Below, piece after piece: positions 36,477 through 44,537 of a stretch of DNA of 64,000 bases; the first letter of the stretch is position 1; each line of letters opens with the position of its first letter. The notes beneath the pieces were generated by a model that was not told where the DNA came from, did no database searches, and saw only the letters and a list, made by a program, of their open reading frames with translations. Source of the DNA: Chloroflexota bacterium (GTDB taxonomy: Bacteria; Chloroflexota; Anaerolineae; Anaerolineales; UBA4823); contig JAAYXE010000118.1 of assembly GCA_012516075.1 (NCBI GenBank), positions 45,610-109,609 of the forward strand. The letters run 5' to 3'. A program made the translations under genes and the position numbers.

Positions 36477-38132
36477 TTACAACCAGGTGGGAGGGCTGTA
36501 CTCGCCCCACACGCTGCGCAGCACGCCGCAGATCTCACCCAGGGTGACATCATTTTCCACTGCCGTGATGAAGACGGGCATCAGGTTTTCTGAAGAGCGG
36601 GCCGCCGCGTCCAGATGGCCTAGAATCTCCTGTACGCGCGCGTTATCTCGCCGGCTGCGCAGTTCCGCCAGCTTCGCACGCTGAGCCTGCTCGATGGCCG
36701 GGTCAACCTTCAGGCGTTCCAGTTCCAGTTTCTCTTCGACCTGAAAGGCATTGACCCCGACGACAATCTCCTCGCCGCGTTCAACGGCCTGCTGGTAGTT
36801 GTAGGCTGCGTTCTGGATCTCGCTCTGGATATAACCCTGTTCGATGGCTGCCAGTGCGCCGCCCATGTCGTCGATCTTCTGGATGTATTCACTGGCACAG
36901 CGCTCGATCTCATCGGTGAGGTATTCCACCGTGTATGAGCCGGCCAGAGGGTCGATCGTGTCGGCCACGCCTGACTCGTGGGCAATGATCTGCTGGGTGC
37001 GCAGTGCCACACGGACCGCCTGTTCGGTCGGCAGCCAGAGTGCCTCATCCATGCTGTTGGTGTGCAGCGATTGTGTGCCCCCCAGCACGGCCGCCAGGGC
37101 CTGCAGGGTGACGCGCACAATATTATTTTCCGGCTGCTGTGCGGTGAGTGTCGAGCCTGCCGTCTGCGTGTGAAAACGCAGCATCCAGGAGCGCGGATTT
37201 TGAGCCTTGAAGCGCTCGCGCATGATGCGCGCCCACATACGCCGGGCAGCCCGGAACTTGGCTACTTCTTCGAGGAAGTTGTTGTGGGCATTAAAGAAGA
37301 ACGAAAGCTGGTCGGCGAAGCCGTCCACATCCAACCCGGCGTCTATGGCCGCCTGAACATAGGCGATACCATCGGCCAGCGTAAAGGCCACCTCCTGGGC
37401 AGCGGTGGAGCCGGCTTCCCGGATATGGTAACCGGAAATGCTGATCGTGTTCCAGTGCGGCACTTCCTTCTGGCAGAAGCTGAACACGTCGGTAATCAGG
37501 CGCATGGATGGCGACGGGGGGAAAATATACGTGCCGCGCGCAATATACTCTTTCAAGATATCGTTCTGGATCGTTCCCCGCAGCTGGTGCGGCTCCACAC
37601 CCTGGCGCTTTGCCACGGCAATATACATCGCCAGCAGGATGGAGGCTGGGGCATTGATCGTCATGCTGGTTGAAACCCTGTCCAGGGGAATCCCGTCAAA
37701 CAGCGCAGCCATGTCCTCGAGTGATGAGATGGAGACCCCCACCTTCCCCACCTCGCCTGCTGCGATCGGGTCGTCTGCGTCATACCCGATCTGGGTGGGC
37801 AGGTCGAATGCCACGGAAAGGCCGGTCTGCCCCTGAGAAAGCAGGTAGCGGTAGCGCCGGTTTGATTCTTCGGCTGTGGCATAGCCGGCATACTGCCGCA
37901 TGGTCCACAGGCGGCCGCGGTACATGGTCGGCTGGACGCCGCGCGTGAAGGGATATTCGCCGGGGAATCCCAGCTTTTCCATGTAATCGGGATCGGGATC
38001 GGTGGGCAGATTGACGACAGGCAGGGGGATACCGGACGAAGTATGAAAGCTTGCTTTGCGTTCCGGAAAGCGCTTGAGCGTGGGCTTGAGTTTGGTTTCT
38101 TCCCAGCGTTCTTTTTCAGATTCGAGGCTCAT
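36477..38132 (-). CDS. Methylmalonyl-CoA mutase large (catalytic) subunit of the split type
   Basis: This 551-residue protein corresponds to the substrate-binding TIM-barrel domain only. Motifs include [34 protein letters not shown] and [13 protein letters not shown] near the start, and [25 protein letters not shown] in the barrel. It converts (R)-methylmalonyl-CoA to succinyl-CoA with adenosylcobalamin. It lacks the C-terminal B12-binding domain, so a separate small subunit must be encoded elsewhere. The second in-frame ATG (38132) has the better ribosome-site spacing (GGGAG 7 nt away) than 38138. The same fold in isobutyryl- or ethylmalonyl-CoA mutases is a less likely alternative given the epimerase gene. 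Confidence 0.9.
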   Translation of the reverse strand: MSLESEKERWEETKLKPTLKRFPERKASFHTSSGIPLPVVNLPTDPDPDYMEKLGFPGEYPFTRGVQPTMYRGRLWTMRQYAGYATAEESNRRYRYLLSQGQTGLSVAFDLPTQIGYDADDPIAAGEVGKVGVSISSLEDMAALFDGIPLDRVSTSMTINAPASILLAMYIAVAKRQGVEPHQLRGTIQNDILKEYIARGTYIFPPSPSMRLITDVFSFCQKEVPHWNTISISGYHIREAGSTAAQEVAFTLADGIAYVQAAIDAGLDVDGFADQLSFFFNAHNNFLEEVAKFRAARRMWARIMRERFKAQNPRSWMLRFHTQTAGSTLTAQQPENNIVRVTLQALAAVLGGTQSLHTNSMDEALWLPTEQAVRVALRTQQIIAHESGVADTIDPLAGSYTVEYLTDEIERCASEYIQKIDDMGGALAAIEQGYIQSEIQNAAYNYQQAVERGEEIVVGVNAFQVEEKLELERLKVDPAIEQAQRAKLAELRSRRDNARVQEILGHLDAAARSSENLMPVFITAVENDVTLGEICGVLRSVWGEYSPPTWL

Positions 38133-38313
38133 GGGCATGCTCCCTTCAGGGATTTTTTACCAGTATACCTTATGAATTCTGAGGGAATAAGAGAATTTCG
38201 TACTGCAATGACGGTGATCAATCTCCCGTCCGCACCCTGTACAGGAGTATGGTAGCATTTAACAAAACCGCAGGCCGGATGATTCCACTCGCCATATATT
38301 CAGGAAAGGTACG

Positions 38314-39477
38314 ATGCAGATCTTAACGGTTGACGTTGGTACGGGCACGCAGGACATCTTCCTGTACGATTCGCGCCTGGACCTGGAGAATGGATTTAAG
38401 CTGGTTGTCCCCTCGCCCACCATGATCGTCCACCGCAAAATCAAAGCCGCCACCCGCCGCAGAGAGCCCGTGCTGCTGACCGGGGTGATCATGGGGGGCG
38501 GGCCGAGCGGTTGGGCGGCAGAGGAGCATGCCCGCGCCGGGCTGCCTGTGTACGCCACACCCGAAGCCGCACGCTCTTTTAATGACGACCTGGACGCCGT
38601 GCGTGCTTCTGGCATTCGGGTCATCTCCGACGATGAAGCTGCCCGCCTTTCTGGAGAAGTGTGCCGCATCGAACTGCGCGATTTTGACTTTGCCGCCATC
38701 AGCCATGCCCTGGCACAATTTGGGGTGCAGCTCACTAACCTGGCCGCTGTGGCCGTCGCCGTGTTCGATCACGGGAACGCGCCGCCCGATGTCTCCGACC
38801 GCCAGTTCCGCTTCGACTATCTGGATGAACGCATCCGCCAGGAGAACCGGTTGAGCGCCTTTGCCTATCGCGAGGACAAGATCCCCGCCATCATGACCCG
38901 CCTGCAGGCCGTGGCCCGCAGCGCGCGCAGCGGGAGTCACCCGCTGCCCGACGACATTCCCCTGGTCGTGATGGACAGCGCGCCGGCGGCTGTCCTCGGG
39001 GCGACCTTTGACCCGGTTGTGGCCCGCCGGGAGCGCAAGCTGGTTGCCAATATCGGCAATTTCCACACCCTGGCCTTCCGGCTGGGCACGCGGGGCATCG
39101 AAGGCGTCTTCGAACACCACACCGGGCTGGTCGATCTACCCCGTCTGGAAAAGCTGCTGCAGGATCTGGCGCAGGGAACGCTCACACATGCAGATGTGTT
39201 TGACGATCACGGTCACGGCGCGCTGGTTTATGATCAAGAGCCGCTCTCCCTGCAGGAGGACAGCTTCGGCGTTGTGATCACCGGACCAAGGCGCAGTATG
39301 ATGCGCGGCTCATCGCTGCGGCCTTATTTCGCCGTGCCCTTTGGTGACATGATGATCGCCGGATGCTTCGGTCTGCTGGCAGCCTGCGCCGACCTGCTCC
39401 CCGAGCTGGGAGCAGAAATCCGCACCTCCCTGCTGGCACAGGGCAGCGCCACCACCCCCTGGGACGCTGTCGATTGA
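38314..39477 (+). CDS. DUF1786 family protein (ASKHA-like fold)
   Basis: This 387-residue protein begins MQILTVDVGTGTQDIFLYD, a phosphate-1-like loop of the actin/hexokinase ATPase superfamily. It has a GVIMGGGPSGWAAEEH segment near residue 57 and IGNFHTLAFRLG near 245. It matches the DUF1786 family, sometimes labelled as a putative pyruvate formate-lyase activating enzyme, but it lacks a radical-SAM CxxxCxxC cluster. The function is unknown. It is a single gene, with htpG starting 117 nt downstream. Confidence 0.8.
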   Translation: MQILTVDVGTGTQDIFLYDSRLDLENGFKLVVPSPTMIVHRKIKAATRRREPVLLTGVIMGGGPSGWAAEEHARAGLPVYATPEAARSFNDDLDAVRASGIRVISDDEAARLSGEVCRIELRDFDFAAISHALAQFGVQLTNLAAVAVAVFDHGNAPPDVSDRQFRFDYLDERIRQENRLSAFAYREDKIPAIMTRLQAVARSARSGSHPLPDDIPLVVMDSAPAAVLGATFDPVVARRERKLVANIGNFHTLAFRLGTRGIEGVFEHHTGLVDLPRLEKLLQDLAQGTLTHADVFDDHGHGALVYDQEPLSLQEDSFGVVITGPRRSMMRGSSLRPYFAVPFGDMMIAGCFGLLAACADLLPELGAEIRTSLLAQGSATTPWDAVD

Positions 39478-39594
39478 TCCGAAAAAATCTTCCAGCAGCG
39501 CTCAAGGTAATCCGCCCCGCAGTTTTTTATACAATTCTTACACTGATCGGTTTTAATTTGGTTCTACATACTGTAATAATCAGAAGGGTTGACC

Positions 39595-41469
39595 ATGAGC
39601 GATATGGATACTGCACCTCAGAAGTCTCAACAGATTGCGTTCAAAGCAGAAACTCGCCAGCTTCTGAATATCCTGATCCATTCTTTATATACTGAACGCG
39701 AGATCTTTCTGCGCGAGCTGATCTCCAATGCCTCCGATGCTCTGACACGCATGAATTTTGAGATTCTGACCAACCGGGAAGTGCTCGACCCGGATGCGGA
39801 GCTGGGCATCTGGATCATCCCCAACGAAGCCGAGAAAACCCTGACCATCCGCGATACGGGCATCGGCATGACGGCCGAAGAGATGGAAGAAAATTTGGGG
39901 ACGATCGCCCACTCGGGAGCACGCGAGTTCCTGGCCGCCGCCCAGCAGAGCGGCAAACAGGTCAACGACCTGATCGGCCAGTTTGGTGTGGGCTTTTACT
40001 CGGCGTTCATGGTGGCGGAGTGGATCCGCGTGGTCTCGCGCTCGTACCGGCCAGATGCGCAGGCCGCTTCCTGGTACTCCACCGGCAGCGATACCTACAC
40101 GGTCGAACCGGCCGAAAAAGAAAGGCGCGGTTCGGACGTGATCATCAAGCTGACCGACGATGCACAGGAGTTTTTAAAGGAATACCGCCTGCGCGAGGTA
40201 ATCCGCAAACATTCCGACTTCGTCCCCTTCCCCATCTATATCGGCGATCAGAAGGAACAGGTCAACCGGCAGACCGCACTGTGGCGCCAGTCGCCGCGCG
40301 AGGTCGAGCAGAAAGACTATGATGAGTTCTACCAGCAGATGACCCTGGACTTTGAGCCGCCGCTGGCTCACGCCCACATGGCCGTGGACGCGCCGGTGCA
40401 GATGTACGCCCTGCTGTACATCCCCTCCAACCCGGAGCGCGGGCTGCTGTCCATCCGCAGGGAGGAAGGGTTAAAGCTCTACGCGCGCAAGGTTCTCATC
40501 CAGGAATATAACAAAGACCTGCTGCCCGAGTATTTGCAGTTCGTCCAGGGCGTGGTGGACTCCGAAGACCTGCCGCTCAACGTGTCGCGTGAAGCCGTAC
40601 AGTCCACCCGGGTGATGCAGCAGCTTCGCAAGCTGGTCACAGGCAAAGTCCTGGACACGCTGAAGAAGCTTGCCACAGACGATGTGGAAAAGTACAACAA
40701 GTTCTGGAAGGCGTATGACCGCTTCATCAAGCACGGGGTCGCAGTAGAATTGAACGAGCCAGAGGCGCTCTATCCGCTGCTGCGCTTCCGCACCACCACC
40801 CATCCGGATGAATGGTCGTCCCTGGACCAGGGGGTGGAGCGCATGCCCGAATGGCAGAAATCCATCTACTACATTCTGGGCGATGACGCGCAGTCCGTTC
40901 AGTACAGCCCGCATCTGGACCTGTTCCGCAAGCACAACGTCGAAGTCCTGATGCTGACCGACCCGGTCGACTCTTTCATGCTCGTGCGCCTCAACAAATA
41001 TAAGGATTACCCCCTCGAGAACGTCGCGACGGCAAAACCCGATTTTCCAAAAGAAGAAAAGGCTGAAGCGGAGGCAGAATCGCCTTCTGTTCCTGAGGAA
41101 GAGAGCAAAGGCCTGATCGAACGCTTTAAACAGCAGCTCGGCGAGCGGATCAGCGATGTGCGCATGACCGACCGCCTGTCCGATTCGCCAGCGCGCCTGA
41201 TCGACCCGGAGGGCGCGATGAACCAGGAGATGCAGCGTGTCTACCGGATGCTCGACCGGGATTTCGAAGTCCCGAAAAAGGTGCTCGAGATTAACCCGAA
41301 GCACCCGATCATCGTTAAATTGAATGCGCTGGCGGCGGACGACCCGTTGAGCAGTGTGGTTATCGAGCAGATTTTTGAGGATGCGCTGCTGATCGAGGGA
41401 CTGCATCCCGACCCGGCGAGCATGATCTCCCGCATTCAAAAATTGATGGAGGCAGCGCTCAAATCGTGA
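39595..41469 (+). CDS. htpG: Hsp90-family chaperone
   Basis: The protein has 624 residues with the GHKL ATP-binding N-domain: ELISNASDALTRMNFE (Asn-helix), IRDTGIGMTAEEM, and the lid GQFGVGFYSAFMVA. The middle-domain catalytic segment is VDSEDLPLNVSREAVQ, with Arg contacting the ATP phosphate. An Ala/Glu-rich insertion near residue 490 separates the middle from the C-terminal dimerisation domain. The ATG at 39595 has AGAAGGG 6 nt upstream; a TTG at 39589 overlaps it. No CIRCE element is visible. Confidence 0.97.
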   Translation: MSDMDTAPQKSQQIAFKAETRQLLNILIHSLYTEREIFLRELISNASDALTRMNFEILTNREVLDPDAELGIWIIPNEAEKTLTIRDTGIGMTAEEMEENLGTIAHSGAREFLAAAQQSGKQVNDLIGQFGVGFYSAFMVAEWIRVVSRSYRPDAQAASWYSTGSDTYTVEPAEKERRGSDVIIKLTDDAQEFLKEYRLREVIRKHSDFVPFPIYIGDQKEQVNRQTALWRQSPREVEQKDYDEFYQQMTLDFEPPLAHAHMAVDAPVQMYALLYIPSNPERGLLSIRREEGLKLYARKVLIQEYNKDLLPEYLQFVQGVVDSEDLPLNVSREAVQSTRVMQQLRKLVTGKVLDTLKKLATDDVEKYNKFWKAYDRFIKHGVAVELNEPEALYPLLRFRTTTHPDEWSSLDQGVERMPEWQKSIYYILGDDAQSVQYSPHLDLFRKHNVEVLMLTDPVDSFMLVRLNKYKDYPLENVATAKPDFPKEEKAEAEAESPSVPEEESKGLIERFKQQLGERISDVRMTDRLSDSPARLIDPEGAMNQEMQRVYRMLDRDFEVPKKVLEINPKHPIIVKLNALAADDPLSSVVIEQIFEDALLIEGLHPDPASMISRIQKLMEAALKS

Positions 41470-41475
41470 TCTCAG

Positions 41476-41512
41476 CCGCCGGCAGTAAAAAGTCCTGCCG
41501 GCGGTTCTTTTA
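41476..41512 (+). terminator. Rho-independent terminator of htpG
   Basis: A perfect 10-bp GC-rich stem (41476-41485 with 41495-41504) has a 9-nt loop and is followed by TTCTTTT. Confidence 0.85.
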
Positions 41513-41539
41513 AACATTTGTTCTCTTATTGAGTATAAT
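41511..41539 (+). promoter_or_regulatory. Promoter of the EzrA-like coiled-coil gene
   Basis: TAAACA (41511-41516), a 17-nt spacer and a perfect TATAAT (41534-41539) directly abut the htpG terminator. The predicted start is near 41546. A small hairpin AAAGC/GCTTT lies just before the ATG, where no ribosome site is seen. Confidence 0.65.
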
Positions 41540-41580
41540 TAAAAGGAAAGCTATCCGCAACTAGAAAGCAAGCTTTTCTT

Positions 41581-44295
41581 ATGGGTACTGGCGAATTAAA
41601 CCTTTTGAATTCGGGGGTCTGGCTGATACCTCTCCTGTTAATTGCAATTCTGGGAGGGCTGTTTCTCCTTGTGCGCTACTGGCGCGATAAAACCCAGCAG
41701 AATTTGAAACAGATGCGCAGTGAACTGCGCCGCCTGCAGAACCGCCGCAAAGAACTGATGCTGCTCGCCCAGGAGTTTTCTGAGGATGACCCGGAGCCTT
41801 ATGCATCGCAGGCGGCCGAGCTGCACGCACGTCTGGCGGATATTACCCAACGTCTGGAAGAAATTGAACGCCAGCACGTAGCCGTGCAGGAACATGCGCA
41901 CAACCTGCAGTCAACGCGCATACAGGCCAATATTGCCGCCCCATATTTCTATTATCTGCTGCAGAAGGATATTGGTGCACTCTGGGAGCAGCGCGCCGAA
42001 GTTGAAACCGCTCTGGAAGCCACTGCCCGGTCAATTGAAAAGACCCAGAAGATCGCCTGGGAGGTGGCCGTGCAGAGCCGCAAAGCTTTCGACGCTCAGC
42101 AGCGCACCAGCGATCTGCTCGACACACTGCGCTCCCGCAGTGTGAGCGGGCCGGCGATGGATGAAGCCGCGCGCAAACTGGAACAAAACCGCCGCCTCTT
42201 CCGGCAGATTCCGGCCGTATTCATAGAAGGGGATGAAAAAGACGTGCTGGAGCGGACCGACCAGGAAAGCGTGGTGCGCGCCTATGAGGTCGTCAGCCAG
42301 ACCGGTCCGGTGTTCAGCGAGCTGCTTGCGCAGGCCGAAGACTGGGAGCGGCAGTACAGAGCGGCATCAGACCGCGTATCGGTGATGCGGCAGGTACTTC
42401 TGCGCCTGGAGCAGACGATGGACAGCATGCCCGCCGGGCTGAACCTCACCGACATCCGCAGCCAGTACGACCAGCTCCAGATCATTGCTGAAACCCTGCA
42501 CGCCACCATGAACCGCCTGGAAATTGAAAGCGCCCCCAAAGTTGCAGAGGAGGCCGGACGGGTCAGAAAAACCGCCCAGGATATGGAAGGACTGCTGCGC
42601 CGGGCAAAGCAGGAGCACAGTGAACTGGAGCGTTTGCTGTCCGATCTATCCGAGAACCTGCGCCAGCTCTCCGCACAGTTTTCCGATCTGGGCACCCATG
42701 CAACGCACCCCATCCTGTGGGACAAAAGCCGTGATGTCCTGACCAGCCTGAGCCGCCAGTCTGCAGCGCTGGGCCCCAGCAAGAAGGCGCGCACGCCTGA
42801 GCAGGTTGAGGCGGACCTGGCCAGTGCGCGGGAGATTGCAGCCCGGCAGCAGGAACTGTCCAGGCACTGCCAGGCGATCGCCCACCAGCACGGCGAACTG
42901 CTCCAACTGCTGAACAGCCCCGAGTGGAGCCAGGCGGATGAATGGCTGCAGACGAACCGCCGGCTGGTGACCCGCCTGCGCGAATACGACCCCGAAAACT
43001 GGGCGCGGGTGGATTCGCTCGGCACGCTGATCGATGATTTGAAAAAGTTTTCAGAGGGCTACCGCCAGGTGAAAGCCGCCGGCCCGGGCGAACCCATTCC
43101 GGAGCAGGATCTGGAGAAATATCTAGAAAACGTCCGCCAGCTCACAAAGCTGCAGCAGAACCTGCAGAGCCGCACGGAGAAAGTGCGCGAACGCCTGGAG
43201 GAGGTGCAGCATTCGGAAAAGTTCGCCCAGGAGCAGCTCGACAGCCTGCGGGCCGCCTTGAACCAGGTTGGCCTGCTGGTACGCAGCAACCCCTTTCTGA
43301 CCGAGCTGGCCGGACAGGAATTGAGCCGTCTGCAAGGCGGCCTGGAAGAAGCCAGTGCAAGCCTTAAGGACCGCGCCCATGGTCCCATCGAGGGCAAGGC
43401 GCGCGCTGTAGGCGCACTGGCAGGCCGTGTCGAACAGGCGCTCAACTCCTGGCTGGACCGCTTTGGTAAGGAGATCGACGCCCAGATAAAAGCACTGGGC
43501 TCGCAGCTTGCCGAGCTGGAGGCCATCGCCCACCTGGATGAGCCTGCCGTTGCTGAAGCCCAGCGGATATTGGGTTCCGGGCAAACCTTTTCGAAAACCG
43601 GATTGGGCCTGAAGCCAAAAATGGGACTGGAAGACCAGATCCTGGAGCTCAAGCGCCGCAGCGATTACTGGCAGAAATCCGTCGGCGCCATGCAGGCGCT
43701 GGAGGATGTCGCCCGGCCGGTGATCGACACGCACAGGGAAGCGCGCGATAACCGCCAGTACGCTAAAGAGAAAATGGCCGAGATCGCTGCCTGGATGCGC
43801 GGCCTGCGCCACTGGCCGCCTTCCTCGGTCAGCCTCGAGTCCGAGCAGCAGGAACTGGCGAACATTGAAGAGCAGTGGGAAGCGCTGCGCAGCCAGCCCG
43901 CCAAGGCGATTCATCTGGTGGGCCAGTTGAGCAACCTGTCCGCTCGTTACTATGCGCTGGCGGAGAAAGCCTTCCAGTCTGCCGAGCGGGCCGCCAGTGA
44001 ACAGCAGCAGGTGCACGAGATGGAGGCCCAGCTCGAAGAGATGGCGCAGCTCTGGCAGAACCAGTGGTACGCGTACCGCGACAACCCCGTCACCGGCGAA
44101 GAGATTCGCCTGCTGCTAAACGATGTCGACAAAGAACACAACCAGCTCAAGCGCCGCTACCGCCAGGGCGATCTTGACTACAACGAAGTCGTGCTGGAGT
44201 TGCAGGAACTGCAGCGCCGTCTGCGCTCCGCACAGGTCTCTATTGACGAGACGCATGTGATCGACCTGAACGGCCGCATTATTGCCTACCGCTAG
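41581..44295 (+). CDS. Single-pass membrane protein with a very long coiled-coil region, EzrA-like topology
   Basis: This 904-residue protein has one N-terminal helix (VWLIPLLLIAILGGLFLLV, about 13-31) followed by RYWRDKTQQNLKQMRSEL. About 850 residues of heptad-rich, Glu/Gln/Ala/Arg-rich sequence follow, with spectrin-like helical repeats. The positive residues after the helix place the coiled coil in the cytoplasm. This matches the layout of EzrA, the Gram-positive FtsZ-ring regulator, although I see no decisive sequence motif and the protein is longer than EzrA (about 560). It has its own promoter and terminator. A cytoskeletal or division role is inferred from architecture only. Confidence 0.8.
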   Translation: MGTGELNLLNSGVWLIPLLLIAILGGLFLLVRYWRDKTQQNLKQMRSELRRLQNRRKELMLLAQEFSEDDPEPYASQAAELHARLADITQRLEEIERQHVAVQEHAHNLQSTRIQANIAAPYFYYLLQKDIGALWEQRAEVETALEATARSIEKTQKIAWEVAVQSRKAFDAQQRTSDLLDTLRSRSVSGPAMDEAARKLEQNRRLFRQIPAVFIEGDEKDVLERTDQESVVRAYEVVSQTGPVFSELLAQAEDWERQYRAASDRVSVMRQVLLRLEQTMDSMPAGLNLTDIRSQYDQLQIIAETLHATMNRLEIESAPKVAEEAGRVRKTAQDMEGLLRRAKQEHSELERLLSDLSENLRQLSAQFSDLGTHATHPILWDKSRDVLTSLSRQSAALGPSKKARTPEQVEADLASAREIAARQQELSRHCQAIAHQHGELLQLLNSPEWSQADEWLQTNRRLVTRLREYDPENWARVDSLGTLIDDLKKFSEGYRQVKAAGPGEPIPEQDLEKYLENVRQLTKLQQNLQSRTEKVRERLEEVQHSEKFAQEQLDSLRAALNQVGLLVRSNPFLTELAGQELSRLQGGLEEASASLKDRAHGPIEGKARAVGALAGRVEQALNSWLDRFGKEIDAQIKALGSQLAELEAIAHLDEPAVAEAQRILGSGQTFSKTGLGLKPKMGLEDQILELKRRSDYWQKSVGAMQALEDVARPVIDTHREARDNRQYAKEKMAEIAAWMRGLRHWPPSSVSLESEQQELANIEEQWEALRSQPAKAIHLVGQLSNLSARYYALAEKAFQSAERAASEQQQVHEMEAQLEEMAQLWQNQWYAYRDNPVTGEEIRLLLNDVDKEHNQLKRRYRQGDLDYNEVVLELQELQRRLRSAQVSIDETHVIDLNGRIIAYR

Positions 44296-44318
44296 GAACG
44301 ACCTGGTTCGAAGTTCCC

Positions 44319-44346
44319 GCGCCCGCCAGATGGCGGGCGCTTTTTT
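44319..44346 (+). terminator. Rho-independent terminator of the coiled-coil gene
   Basis: A perfect 10-bp GC stem (44319-44328 with 44331-44340), a 2-nt loop and six T residues are seen, 23 nt after the stop. Confidence 0.93.
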
Positions 44347-44380
44347 ATCGCAATGGCGACAATTCCAGGCCAATTACGCT

Positions 44381-44428
44381 AATTCTTTGCGCTGGATCAA
44401 AGAATTTCTATCCCCCAGCAGGCATAAT
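44381..44428 (+). promoter_or_regulatory. CRP/FNR-type class II promoter upstream of the nnrS-like/narX/narL operon
   Basis: AATTCTTTG (44381-44389) and CAAAGAATT (44398-44406) form a perfect 9-bp inverted repeat with an 8-bp spacer. It contains TTTGCG-CTGG-ATCAAA, close to the FNR consensus TTTGAT-N4-ATCAAA. A CATAAT -10 box lies at 44423-44428. The predicted start near 44435 puts the palindrome centre (44393.5) at -41.5, the class II activator position. Oxygen- or NO-responsive activation is inferred. Confidence 0.7.
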
Positions 44429-44537
44429 CAATAGACAGGCATTAAGTCGATGAATGGCGGGCCTGGTTTTCTGTGGGGATCCAGAACAGGCACAACCCAG
44501 ACCCGGGCTCAATCTAAAGATTCGGAGTAGTTCCAGC

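Noticed and set aside
39478..39594. Search for a CIRCE heat-shock operator before htpG
   Set aside because: No TTAGCACTC-N9-GAGTGCTAA-like repeat is present.
40471..41517. A 348-codon open frame antisense to htpG
   Set aside because: It shadows htpG and even runs through its terminator.
44304..44311. GGTTCGAA, resembling a tRNA T-loop
   Set aside because: No acceptor, D or anticodon arms can be folded around it, and a terminator follows directly.
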